Shown piece by piece: positions 1 to 8,365 of a stretch of DNA of 64,000 bases. Position 1 is the first letter of the stretch, and every line of letters begins with the position of its first letter. The translations under genes were made by a program, and so were the position numbers. Source of the DNA: RGIG5612 sp050944475 (GTDB lineage Bacteria; Bacillota; Clostridia; Lachnospirales; Lachnospiraceae); contig JBMNRD010000004.1 in NCBI GenBank assembly GCA_050944475.1, forward strand, positions 124,001 through 188,000, in the 5' to 3' direction. The notes beneath the pieces are model-generated. The model saw nothing but the letters and a program-made list of their open reading frames with translations, was not told the origin of the DNA and searched no databases.

Positions 1-1
1 A

Positions 2-437
2 ATATAAAAACATATTCAATAGGGGAAGATTGCGCGACTCTCCTCGATTTATGGGGTCATATCCTTTTTCTAATACTGTCTTATTCCCACTCTCCATTGG
101 TAAAAATTCAAAGGGTGAAAAGATTGGTATTTTAATCTTTTTAACAGCTCATATCCGTTTTGTTCGCCTTGTTTCAACTCATTTATATATTGTTTTACCC
201 GTTCCAGTCCCAGTTCCGGTTTATAAATTAACTTATTTTTTCCCCTCTTTTCAGTTTCTTTGTGACTTCATAAAACTGTATTTGTTTTCAATCTGTTACA
301 TAATTTAATATGAAATACTCACCCAATACCCCTAAGAGCTTTCCTTTATCCATTTTAGATGTATGTGTATAAAATAGCATTCCTATCTCATTATATTTAT
401 CGTTTCTCGCAGGCTGTTTTCCATCATTATTATTACA
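2..437 (-). pseudogene. Decayed coding remnant of unknown function
   Basis: Reading the minus strand leftward, protein-like stretches follow one another with interruptions. One (437 to 288) includes DGKQPARNDKYNEIGMLFY and ends at a TGA. It resumes in the same frame as KQIQFYEVTKKLKRGEK, then shifts frame into KPELGLERVKQYINELKQG (down to 70), and shifts again into IPIFSPFEFLPMESGNKT, which runs off the left edge. There is no good start codon or ribosome binding site. The composition is AT-rich, like the neighbouring accessory gene. I infer one gene broken by at least one stop and two frameshifts. I do not recognise the family. The pieces could instead be fortuitous open stretches in AT-rich DNA. 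Confidence 0.4.
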
Positions 438-746
438 CTAAAAATTTTAGATTTAGAGATAACAATATCAGAGCAGCATAAGCAATTTTTAACCTCTCTA
501 TTGTATTTTCTATATAAGTTACCATCTCATCCGTTGAGGTAACAGGATATTTAGCATTAATCTTTACCTTTTGATTAAGTAAATTCCGAACGTCTTAACA
601 ATACTGAATTCTTGTCCTTAAAAAAAAGTGCTTTTCTCATTTCTAAAAAAATATGATATCGATTTTTCTTAAGGTAAATTAAAAATGGAACGTATTACCA
701 TCTCCAATTCTTTATAAGCTTGAATATATTTATCAGCATTGCCCAT
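433..746 (-). pseudogene. Frameshifted small gene, HEPN/CBS-type N-terminus
   Basis: The ATG at 746 has a good Shine-Dalgarno (GGAGTG) and opens MGNADKYIQAYKELEMVIRS, but the frame stops after 25 codons. Coding-like sequence then continues in a second frame (KKNRYHIFLEMRKALFF) and a third (VRNLLNQKVKINAKYPVTS, then DEMVTYIENTIERLK), ending at 433. From memory, this order resembles clostridial proteins that start M-x-N-A-D-K-Y-I and carry an RNLLSHK-x-KIN motif, sometimes followed by CBS domains. Here the His of the RNxxxH-like motif reads Gln. It starts 16 nt after the stop of the intact HEPN-like gene, so the two were probably one operon. At least two frameshifts make it a pseudogene unless the sequence is wrong. 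Confidence 0.6.
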
Positions 747-761
747 TCTTTATCACTCCTT

Positions 762-1673
762 TCAAAAAAACTCTTCTTTCTTAGAAAGTATAATTTTTTT
801 CCACTCTGCTAATATTTCCAAACTAATAATTCCACGTGCAGATACCTTGCCTTGATAAACATCTTGAAATATAAAATAATTTTGAAATCCATCTTCAATT
901 ATTAAAAATGAACCATGTGCAATAGAATTACGTAAATGCCTAAACAAACTTAAATATTGATTTTTTAGAGAGTCAACCATAACGACCCTCCCTTCTCTAT
1001 TCAAATTATCTAACATATGTTCATTTAATTTAAATAACTGAAATTCCTCTACCCTTTCCTTAAGATCATCATTATTTCCTGCAATTCCTCCAGTATTGTC
1101 ATTTATCCCCTTCACTTTAAACTCTGATAACTTAGCTCTTAATTGTTCTCTATCTCCTCTCTTAAAACAATCTTTACCCCAAAGAGCATAAACATCTGTA
1201 AATTGTTTTGTTGGTGTGCTTTCTTCCTTTGCAGGAGAATTTAATAAATAAAACCTTAAAATGTTATTATATTTATCTATTAAATTCTTCTTATTTAGCT
1301 TCCAGATAGAATCATCCCAAGTTTTAGCTTTAACATCTCCACTACAATATCTTGAACTTGACCTGGTCTCAACATCTATTTCATTATTTTTCTTTTGATA
1401 TACACGTAAATAATAAGTTCGTTGCAAAGCATAACCTTTTTCTTTATGACCTTTTTTTATCAAATAAACTCTAAAAAATTTAGGAAGTTTTTCATTGAGT
1501 GTTAAATCAAATCTAAAACCATCTGTTACCATAAACTCATCTTGCACTATCTTCCAGTCCTTTTCACAAAGAACACTTCTTTCAATTTGATATTTATTAA
1601 AATCCAAACTTTTATTTTTATCAATTTCTACATATTTCTTATCTTTGGAAATTTTAAATTTTATACGAGTCAT
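762..1673 (-). CDS. HEPN-like protein of unknown function
   Basis: A 303-residue soluble protein rich in Lys and Asn, encoded in DNA clearly more AT-rich than the housekeeping genes from 1958 onward. The start ATG at 1673 follows GGGAGA. Near residue 245 the sequence FRHLRNSIAHGSFLI carries the RNxxxH signature of HEPN-fold proteins, many of which are RNases in toxin-antitoxin or abortive-infection systems. The final segment (about 255-300) continues as a beta/alpha stretch of the kind seen after such motifs. The N-terminal 150 residues are not recognised. No antitoxin-like partner remains intact; the next gene downstream is broken. A role in defence is inference; only the motif and the foreign composition are seen. 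Confidence 0.7.
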   Translation of the reverse strand: MTRIKFKISKDKKYVEIDKNKSLDFNKYQIERSVLCEKDWKIVQDEFMVTDGFRFDLTLNEKLPKFFRVYLIKKGHKEKGYALQRTYYLRVYQKKNNEIDVETRSSSRYCSGDVKAKTWDDSIWKLNKKNLIDKYNNILRFYLLNSPAKEESTPTKQFTDVYALWGKDCFKRGDREQLRAKLSEFKVKGINDNTGGIAGNNDDLKERVEEFQLFKLNEHMLDNLNREGRVVMVDSLKNQYLSLFRHLRNSIAHGSFLIIEDGFQNYFIFQDVYQGKVSARGIISLEILAEWKKIILSKKEEFF

Positions 1674-1722
1674 AATATCTCCCTAAATACTCATATTTAT
1701 ATTTATGTTTATATTCTCTACT

Positions 1723-1775
1723 GGGAAACGCACTTTCGAAAGTCCACCGCCTGGACTTCTGAGGATGCGGTTTCC
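1723..1775. other. Structured element with nested hairpins
   Basis: GGAAACGCA (1724-1732) pairs with TGCGGTTTCC (1766-1775) through nine base pairs with one bulge. Inside lie a small palindrome CTTTCGAAAG (1733-1742) and a hairpin AGTCCA-ccgcc-TGGACT (1741-1757). The element lies 50 nt upstream of the HEPN-like gene start, at the edge of the AT-rich patch. It could be a leader RNA structure, a recombination or transposon end, or an operator. It matches no RNA class I know. Confidence 0.45.
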
Positions 1776-1957
1776 ACTACATAAACTCTTATCATAAAAC
1801 TCTACTCAGCCGTGAAATTCTGACTCTAGCTTGTACTTACTTGTCTCTCTCAACCTCTATGAAACAGCACCTCAGTTTTCTAATCGACACGAGTTTCTGG
1901 CAGAAAGAGTACCTACGCCTCGAATAGCGCCCTTCGGGCTTACTTGCGTTCGGCACT
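1776..1957. other. Intergenic segment at accessory/core boundary
   Basis: No convincing gene is seen. On the minus strand just past the guaA stop there is a short hairpin GCCC-gaa-GGGC (around 1928-1938) without a T-run, then about 130 nt of mixed composition before the AT-rich patch begins. A 63-codon minus-strand open frame here lacks a ribosome binding site and overlaps the end of guaA. The segment could be a repeat or the remnant of an insertion; copy number in the genome would tell. Confidence 0.35.
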
Positions 1958-2932
1958 CTACTCCCACTCAATACTACTCGTCGGTTTATCTGATATATCC
2001 CACAGCACCCTGTTAATCCCCGGAACATTTTCGATAATGCGGTCTCTGATGGTGCAAAGCATCTCCCATGGAAGCTCCATCGACCGGGCGGTTACGGCAT
2101 CAACCGTATTAACCGCGCGGATGACGGCCGCCCATCCCATGTGGCGTTTGCCGTCTTTGACACCGGTGGAAACCAGATCCGGAATGGCTACGTAATACTG
2201 CCACGGTGTCGGGTCCATTTTGTCGATTTCTTCTCTGGCGATGGCATCAGCCTCGCGGACTGCTTCCAGGCGCTCTCTGGTGATGGCGCCGGTGCATCTT
2301 ACACCAAGGCCCGGGCCCGGAAAAGGCTGACGATAAACCATTTTATCGGGAAGTCCGAGAGCCTTTCCAACCACCCTGACTTCATCCTTGTAAAGGAATT
2401 TTATCGGTTCGCACAGTTCAAACTGCATATCCTCCGGCAGGCCGCCCACGTTGTGGTGTGCCTTAACTCCGTCGCTTTCTATGATGTCCGGATAAATGGT
2501 TCCCTGAGCAAGAAATTCGACTCCCTCCAATTTGCGCGCCTCTTCTTCAAATACTCTGATGAATTCCGCGCCGATGATTTTTCTCTTCTGTTCCGGGTCC
2601 GCAACGCCCGCCAGCTTGTCTAAAAATCTGTCAACCGCATCCACATATACAAGATTGGCATCCAGCTCGTCTCTGAATACGCGCACGACCTCTTCCGGCT
2701 CTCCCTTGCGAAGCAGGCCGTTATTTACGTGAACGCAGGTAAGCTGTCTGCCGATTGCCTTTATAAGCAGAGCGGCAACTACTGACGAGTCAACACCGCC
2801 GGACAGCGCAAGCAGAACTTTTTTATCGCCGACCTGAGCCCTTATCCCGGCTACCTTCTCCTCAATGAAAATCCGGGCATGCTCCGGGGTTGTGATACGG
2901 ACCATTGTTTCCGGACGTACATTTTCTGACAT
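1958..2932 (-). CDS. guaA: GMP synthase, ATP-pyrophosphatase subunit only
   Basis: GMP synthase converts XMP, ATP and ammonia or glutamine to GMP in the last step of guanine nucleotide synthesis. This 324-residue protein contains the PP-loop (LALSGGVDSSVVA, about 42-54), the PFPGPGLGVR motif and the conserved C-terminal dimerisation end (KPTSSIEWE). It lacks the roughly 190-residue glutamine amidotransferase domain that precedes these in the usual ~515-residue bacterial enzyme. The ATG at 2932 follows GGGGGA, and no glutaminase gene lies in the adjacent intergenic DNA. It therefore resembles the two-subunit (archaeal-type) arrangement. A separate glutaminase subunit elsewhere, or use of free ammonia, is inferred. 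Confidence 0.93.
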   Translation of the reverse strand: MSENVRPETMVRITTPEHARIFIEEKVAGIRAQVGDKKVLLALSGGVDSSVVAALLIKAIGRQLTCVHVNNGLLRKGEPEEVVRVFRDELDANLVYVDAVDRFLDKLAGVADPEQKRKIIGAEFIRVFEEEARKLEGVEFLAQGTIYPDIIESDGVKAHHNVGGLPEDMQFELCEPIKFLYKDEVRVVGKALGLPDKMVYRQPFPGPGLGVRCTGAITRERLEAVREADAIAREEIDKMDPTPWQYYVAIPDLVSTGVKDGKRHMGWAAVIRAVNTVDAVTARSMELPWEMLCTIRDRIIENVPGINRVLWDISDKPTSSIEWE

Positions 2933-2952
2933 GAGATTGTCCCCCTAAACTA

Positions 2953-2982
2953 AATATACCAGCCAAAATCAAAATATCTCAA
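2953..2982 (-). promoter_or_regulatory. Probable guaA promoter
   Basis: On the minus strand TTGAGA and TATATT are separated by 18 bases, about 20 nt upstream of the GGGGGA ribosome binding site of guaA. No purine-riboswitch-like fold was recognised in the short leader. Confidence 0.45.
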
Positions 2983-3007
2983 CTAAATCAAGCCTTTTAG
3001 ACGGGCT

Positions 3008-3037
3008 CTCTAAAAATATCTGCTGCCGAATGCAGCA
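3008..3037 (-). terminator. Weak terminator after uvrA
   Basis: On the minus strand the hairpin TGCTGC-attcg-GCAGCA is followed within three bases by ATTTTTA. The stem is only six pairs, so this is a weak candidate for ending the uvrB-uvrA transcript. Confidence 0.4.
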
Positions 3038-3112
3038 CAGCCTTCACCCGGCATATCCTGTCCGTGGCGGCCGTTATGCAGCGGTGGCACTCTTGCTAAT
3101 AAAATAGCATAT

Positions 3113-6010
3113 TTACAAATGTTTTTGCAAAAATCTTCCGGTGAAGCTGTCGGGATTCATCGCAATTTCCTCCGGCGTTCCCGTGGCAATGACAGTGCCT
3201 CCCTTGTCACCGCCCTCCGGCCCGAGGTCAATTATGCAATCCGCCATCTTTATCACTTCCATATTGTGTTCAATGACAACAACCGAATTGCCGCTGTCGC
3301 TCAGCCGTCTGAGAATGTCCACTAATTTGTGAACATCGGCAAAATGCAGGCCGGTTGTGGGTTCGTCAAGTATATACATCGTCTTTCCCGTGGGTCTGCG
3401 GCTAAGCTCCGTGGCAAGCTTAACCCTTTGCGCCTCACCCCCCGACAGGGTGGTTGAGGACTGCCCCAGCTTAATATACGACAGGCCTACCTCGTCCAGA
3501 GTCTTAATCTTATTATATACCTTGGGCACGTTTTTAAAGAACTTCAGGGCCTCTTCCACCGTCATGTCTAAAACGTCAAAAATATTCTTGCCCTTGTACT
3601 TTACCTCAAGGGTCTCTTTATTGTACCTCCTGCCCCTGCAGGTTTCGCATTTTACGTAAACATCCGGGAGGAAATGCATGGCAATCTTGATAATGCCGTC
3701 GCCGGCGCAGGATTCGCACCTGCCGCCCTTGACATTGAAACTGAACCGTCCCTTATTGTAACCCCTGATTTTGGCATCCGTGGTTTGGGCAAACAAATCC
3801 CTTATCAGATCGAACACCCCCGTATAGGTGGCCGGATTGGACCGGGGAGTCCTTCCTATAGGGCTCTGGTCAATGACAATGACCTTGTCAAGCTGCTCGA
3901 CCCCTATAATCCTTTGATGTTTCCCGGGAATCGTATGGGCGCGGTTCAATGTCCTGGCAAGGGATTTGCTGAGAATTTCATTTACCAGAGAAGATTTGCC
4001 CGAACCGGACACGCCGGTTACCGCAGTCATTACCCCCAGCGGGAACCTGACATTTATATTTTTCAGGTTGTTTTCCCTTGCGCCCTGAACCTCAATCCAT
4101 CCTTTCGGCTCGCGCCTTTCCGAGGGCACCGGAATAACTCTTCTTCCGGCAAGATAGTCTCCGGTAACGGACTCGGGACAATCCATAATATCCTGAGCCG
4201 TTCCGATAGCCACAATCTCCCCGCCGTGGTCACCGGCACCCGGTCCGATGTCCACAACACAGTCCGCCTGTTTTATGGTTTCTTCGTCGTGCTCGACAAT
4301 TATCAGCGTGTTTCCAAGGTCACACAGCTTTTTCAGGGTCGCCAGCAGCTTTTCGTTATCACGCTGATGAAGACCGATGCTTGGCTCATCCAGAATGTAC
4401 AGCACTCCCGTAAGACCGGAGCCGATCTGGGTTGCAAGCCTTATCCTCTGGGACTCGCCTCCCGACAAAGAGGCGGCATAGCGGGTCAGCGTCAGATATT
4501 CCAGACCCACATCAAGTAGAAAGGTAAGCCTTTCCCTCACTTCCTTAAGAATAGGCGTGGCAATTTCCGTCTTCATTTTTGAAAGTTTGAGATTGGAAAG
4601 AAAATCTCTGCTTTCCCGAATTGTCATATCGGATACTTCAAATATATTCTTCCCCCCTACGGTAACCGCAAGGCTTTCCTTTTTAAGACGCCTGCCGCCG
4701 CATTCCTCACAGGGGCTGATTCTCATAAATTCCTCATACTCGTGCCTGAAGCTTTCCGGACATTCCCTGTATCTTCTTTTGCTGTTCTCAATCAGACCCT
4801 CGAAAATAATCGGATAAACCCCCTTGCCTCTCTGGCTGGTGTAGTGAACATCCACAGAAACGGTATCACCCTTCCAGAAAATATCCTGAATCTTCCTGGG
4901 CAATTTGTTGAAAGGAGTGTCCAGGCTGAATCCGTGAGCCTCGGACAAGGCAACCAGTATGGCATTGGTAAAGCTGCCCGCCTTTTTTGCGCTGCCCCAG
5001 CCCACAATCGCTATTGCTCCCTCATTCAGGCTGAGGCTCGGATCAGGCATGATAAGCTCCGGGTCAAATTCCATCTTGTAGCCCAACCCGGCGCAGGCAG
5101 GACATGCTCCGAAGGGATTGTTAAATGAAAAGCTTCGCGGCTCGATTTCAGCTATGCTGATGCCGCAGTCGGGACAGCTGAAACTGCTTGAAAAATGGAT
5201 TTCGTTGTTGTCATCCACAATCAGGCTTCTGTCCTCACCCACTGCAAGGGTTTGGCCGGTGGCCTCCTCACCTTCAGGCCAACCCGCAACCTCCACAGTC
5301 ATCAGCCCCTCCGCCATGGAAAGAATTGTTTCCACAGAGTCGGCCATTCGGGATTCTATCCCCTCTTTTATTACAAGGCGATCCACGATTATGTCAATGT
5401 TGTGTTTATTGTTCTTGTTCAGCTTGATTTCCTCGTCCAGCTCGTACACTTCCCCGTTAATGCGGACACGCACGTAACCGGATTTTCCGGCGGATTCGAG
5501 AAGCTTTGTATGCTCTCCCTTCCGTCCCCGCACAACCGGAGCCAGCAGCTGGATTCTGGTTCCTTTCGGCAGACACATGAGTGCCTCCACCATCTGGTCT
5601 ACGCTCTGCCGGGTAATTTCCCTGCCGCATACAGGGCAGTGCGGTACGCCTACCCGCGCATAGAGCAATCTTAAATAATCATGTATTTCCGTCACGGTTC
5701 CCACGGTTGACCTCGGGTTCCTGTTGGTGGACTTCTGGTCAATGGAAATGGCCGGAGAAAGGCCCTCTATCGATTCTACGCGGGGCTTTTCCATCTGTCC
5801 CAGGAATTGCCTTGCATAGGATGACAAAGACTCCATATAGCGTCTCTGGCCCTCCGCATAGATGGTGTCAAAGGCCAAAGAAGATTTCCCCGAGCCCGAC
5901 AGACCGGTGAAAACCACCATTTCATTTCTGGGAATGTCCAGATTTATGTTTTTGAGATTATTCTCCGATGCGCCTTTTATTCTGATATACTTTTGTTCCT
6001 TAGCTGCCAT
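3113..6010 (-). CDS. uvrA: Excinuclease ABC subunit A
   Basis: The damage-recognition ATPase of nucleotide excision repair, which loads UvrB on distorted DNA. At 965 residues it has the usual length. Two ABC modules are visible: Walker A GLSGSGKSS near residue 36 and GVSGSGKSS near 665, each with its own LSGG signature and a DEP Walker B (LDEPSIGLHQ, LDEPTTGLHF). Zinc-binding cysteine pairs (CPVCG, CPDCG...CPAC, CESC...CETC) are intact. The ATG at 6010 has AGGAAA upstream. It starts 36 nt after the uvrB stop, so the two form an operon with uvrB first. Confidence 0.98.
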   Translation of the reverse strand: MAAKEQKYIRIKGASENNLKNINLDIPRNEMVVFTGLSGSGKSSLAFDTIYAEGQRRYMESLSSYARQFLGQMEKPRVESIEGLSPAISIDQKSTNRNPRSTVGTVTEIHDYLRLLYARVGVPHCPVCGREITRQSVDQMVEALMCLPKGTRIQLLAPVVRGRKGEHTKLLESAGKSGYVRVRINGEVYELDEEIKLNKNNKHNIDIIVDRLVIKEGIESRMADSVETILSMAEGLMTVEVAGWPEGEEATGQTLAVGEDRSLIVDDNNEIHFSSSFSCPDCGISIAEIEPRSFSFNNPFGACPACAGLGYKMEFDPELIMPDPSLSLNEGAIAIVGWGSAKKAGSFTNAILVALSEAHGFSLDTPFNKLPRKIQDIFWKGDTVSVDVHYTSQRGKGVYPIIFEGLIENSKRRYRECPESFRHEYEEFMRISPCEECGGRRLKKESLAVTVGGKNIFEVSDMTIRESRDFLSNLKLSKMKTEIATPILKEVRERLTFLLDVGLEYLTLTRYAASLSGGESQRIRLATQIGSGLTGVLYILDEPSIGLHQRDNEKLLATLKKLCDLGNTLIIVEHDEETIKQADCVVDIGPGAGDHGGEIVAIGTAQDIMDCPESVTGDYLAGRRVIPVPSERREPKGWIEVQGARENNLKNINVRFPLGVMTAVTGVSGSGKSSLVNEILSKSLARTLNRAHTIPGKHQRIIGVEQLDKVIVIDQSPIGRTPRSNPATYTGVFDLIRDLFAQTTDAKIRGYNKGRFSFNVKGGRCESCAGDGIIKIAMHFLPDVYVKCETCRGRRYNKETLEVKYKGKNIFDVLDMTVEEALKFFKNVPKVYNKIKTLDEVGLSYIKLGQSSTTLSGGEAQRVKLATELSRRPTGKTMYILDEPTTGLHFADVHKLVDILRRLSDSGNSVVVIEHNMEVIKMADCIIDLGPEGGDKGGTVIATGTPEEIAMNPDSFTGRFLQKHL

Positions 6011-6045
6011 GCCGTTTCCTGTCTGCTGCCTTTATTTGCCCTCTA

Positions 6046-8025
6046 TTAATCCAATTTTCCCCTCAGCTCCAGCATCTGGTCGCGAAGCTGAGCCGCTGTT
6101 TCAAAATCAAGGTCTGAGGCGGCCTTCTCCATTTGCCTGCGTACCTTTGCAATCACAGTCTCCAACTCCTTGCGAGTCATGGACTCGGGATCCTTCTCCA
6201 ATCTGTTGTATACCTGTGCCGCTTCCTTGGTAATGCTGATCAGGTCGCGGACTGATTTTTTGATGCTTGTGGGGGTAATCCCGTGCTCCTCATTGTATTC
6301 CTGCTGTATTCTGCGGCGACGATTCGTCTCATCTATCGCCGCCTGCATGGAATCCGTAATCGTCTCTGCATACATTATTACGTGGCCCTCGGCATTCCGC
6401 GAGGCTCTTCCGACTGTCTGTATAAGACTGGTCTCGCTTCGCAAAAAGCCCTCTTTGTCCGCGTCAAGAATTGCCACCAAGGAAATCTCCGGAATGTCCA
6501 GGCCCTCCCTGAGCAGGTTGATTCCGACAAGGACATCGAACACGTCAAGACGCATGTCCCTAATGATCTCCGTCCGTTCAAGGGCCGCTATGTCGGAATG
6601 AAGATATCTTACTCTGACCCCGGCCTCTCTCAGATAATCCGTCAGGTCCTCGGCCATTTTTTTTGTCAACGTGGTCACGAGCACTTTATTGCCCTTATCC
6701 GCCTCTTTGTGTATTTCACTCAAAAGGTCGTCAATCTGACCCTGCACCGGCCGCACAAATATCTCCGGATCGACCAGCCCCGTAGGCCTGATTATCTGCT
6801 CCGTCCTCATCAGCTCGTGAGCGGCCTCGTATTTTCCCGGAGTTGCCGAAACGAACAGCATCCTGTCAATTTTGCTCTCAAATTCCCCGAAATTCAACGG
6901 CCTGTTGTCCAGAGCCGAGGGCAGGCGGAAACCGAATTCCACTAATGTCTCTTTCCTGGAGCGGTCTCCCGAGTACATTGCGCCTATCTGGGGAATGGTC
7001 ATATGGGACTCATCCACAATAATAAGGAATTCATTCCTGAAAAAATCAATCAGCGTTGCGGGCGGAACTCCCGGCGCCAGTCCGGTCAGATGCCTTGAGT
7101 AATTTTCTATCCCGGAGCATACTCCCGTTTCGCGGAGCATCTCCATGTCAAAATTTGTCCTTTCCCAAATGCGCTGAGCCTCCAGGAGTTTGTCCTCGCT
7201 GCGGAAATATTCCACCCTCTCATTCAGCTCCTTTGCAATGCCTTTCAGCGCCTTGTCCATCCGATCCTGCGGCACCACATAATAAGATGCCGGAAGAATG
7301 GCCACGTGCTCCATCCGGGCCCTTACCTCACCGGTCAGGATATCCACTTGGGTTATTCTGTCTATTTCGTCCCCGAAAAACTCTATGCGTATGGCGTTCT
7401 TGACGGTGGTAGCGGGCAATACCTCGATAATATCACCGCGCACACGGAAAGTTCCGCGCCGGAAATCCATGTCATTTCTTTCATATTGTATCTTAATCAA
7501 ATCCCGGATAACCCGGTTTCTCTCCTTCTTCATTCCGGGTCGGAGAGAAACGCATTGCCTGGCGTATTCTTCCGGGTCGCCTATTCCGTAAATGCAGGAT
7601 ACGGACGCGATGATAATTACGTCCTTTCTCTCGACAAGGGATGTAGTGGCGGAGTGCCTCAGCCTGTCTATTTCGTCGTTTATGGAGGAGTCCTTTTCTA
7701 TGTATGTGTCGGTGGAGGGTACATAGGCCTCCGGCTGGTAGTAGTCATAATATGAAATGAAATATTCGACAGCGTTATCCGGGAAAAACTCCTTGAACTC
7801 GCTGTACAGCTGGGCCGCCAAAGTCTTGTTGTGAGCAATAACAAGGGTGGGGCAGTTCAGCTCCTGTATAACATTTGCCATGGTAAATGTCTTTCCCGAG
7901 CCCGTCACTCCAAGAAGAGTCTGAAACTGGTTGCCCTCCCTGAAGCCCTCCACGAGCTCTTTTATGGCTCTCGGCTGGTCGCCTGTAGGTCTGTATTCCG
8001 ATACCAGATTGAATCTGTCCGCCAT
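6046..8025 (-). CDS. uvrB: Excinuclease ABC subunit B
   Basis: A helicase-like subunit that verifies damage and recruits UvrC. I choose the ATG at 8025 (MADRFNLVSEY), which follows AGGAG with ideal spacing, giving 659 residues. An in-frame ATG at 8058 would add 11 residues but has no ribosome binding site. Visible features are Walker A GVTGSGKT near 40, the beta-hairpin region YYDYYQPEAYVP, helicase motifs (DESH, SATPG, QTVGRASRN), and the C-terminal UVR domain (FETAAQLRDQM) that binds UvrC. It is followed directly by uvrA. No SOS box is seen upstream, in contrast to the polymerase operon next door. Confidence 0.97.
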   Translation of the reverse strand: MADRFNLVSEYRPTGDQPRAIKELVEGFREGNQFQTLLGVTGSGKTFTMANVIQELNCPTLVIAHNKTLAAQLYSEFKEFFPDNAVEYFISYYDYYQPEAYVPSTDTYIEKDSSINDEIDRLRHSATTSLVERKDVIIIASVSCIYGIGDPEEYARQCVSLRPGMKKERNRVIRDLIKIQYERNDMDFRRGTFRVRGDIIEVLPATTVKNAIRIEFFGDEIDRITQVDILTGEVRARMEHVAILPASYYVVPQDRMDKALKGIAKELNERVEYFRSEDKLLEAQRIWERTNFDMEMLRETGVCSGIENYSRHLTGLAPGVPPATLIDFFRNEFLIIVDESHMTIPQIGAMYSGDRSRKETLVEFGFRLPSALDNRPLNFGEFESKIDRMLFVSATPGKYEAAHELMRTEQIIRPTGLVDPEIFVRPVQGQIDDLLSEIHKEADKGNKVLVTTLTKKMAEDLTDYLREAGVRVRYLHSDIAALERTEIIRDMRLDVFDVLVGINLLREGLDIPEISLVAILDADKEGFLRSETSLIQTVGRASRNAEGHVIMYAETITDSMQAAIDETNRRRRIQQEYNEEHGITPTSIKKSVRDLISITKEAAQVYNRLEKDPESMTRKELETVIAKVRRQMEKAASDLDFETAAQLRDQMLELRGKLD

Positions 8026-8072
8026 AATTCTCCTGTGCTCATTCACGGCATTCAACACCTTGCTGCTGTGGC

Positions 8073-8081
8073 ATTATATCA
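8073..8081 (-). promoter_or_regulatory. Extended -10 promoter for uvrBA
   Basis: On the minus strand TGATATAAT is an extended -10 element about 48 nt upstream of the uvrB start. No clear -35 hexamer is present, which is normal for extended -10 promoters. Confidence 0.4.
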
Positions 8082-8128
8082 CATAACCATTGCATGGATA
8101 GTACATACTTGCGGAAACCCGCGCTCTA

Positions 8129-8365
8129 TTATTTCCGGGCGTCCTCCTCGAAAATATCAATCCCCGGTGCGTCCTCGGCACATAAATAATTAAAGTCCTC
8201 AAAATTGCGGATACGTTCCGGATCTTTTGTAGAATGATTATCTATTATTTCACTCATGGCTCCTTCCAGTGAGCCAAGCGCCGCATACGGGGCGAACTGC
8301 TTGGCCCTTTCTCCCACGTCCATGGGAGGCCTGACTTTTGGCGGCCTTTCTGTCCTTGTCATCAT
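8129..8365 (-). CDS. Small protein partnered with Y-family polymerase
   Basis: A 78-residue soluble protein whose start overlaps the polymerase stop by 4 nt (ATGA), so it is translationally coupled to it. The central motif RAKQFAPYAALGSLEGA matches a short-protein family (YolD-like in context) that often accompanies Y-family polymerases in Bacillota; that family link is from general knowledge. It is rich in Asp and Glu toward the C-terminus. Function is unknown; an accessory role in translesion synthesis is inferred only from coupling and from the shared SOS promoter. Confidence 0.75.
   Translation of the reverse strand: MMTRTERPPKVRPPMDVGERAKQFAPYAALGSLEGAMSEIIDNHSTKDPERIRNFEDFNYLCAEDAPGIDIFEEDARK

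Noticed and set aside
30..308. 92-codon plus-strand open frame
   Set aside because: Hydrophobic AT-rich translation without a ribosome binding site; minus-strand segments look more protein-like.
1837..2028. 63-codon minus-strand open frame after guaA
   Set aside because: Overlaps the guaA 3' end, lacks a ribosome binding site and has an Arg/Cys-rich translation typical of noncoding sequence.
3674..4519. 281-codon plus-strand open frame
   Set aside because: It lies wholly inside uvrA on the opposite strand; uvrA motifs are intact and this translation has no recognisable features.
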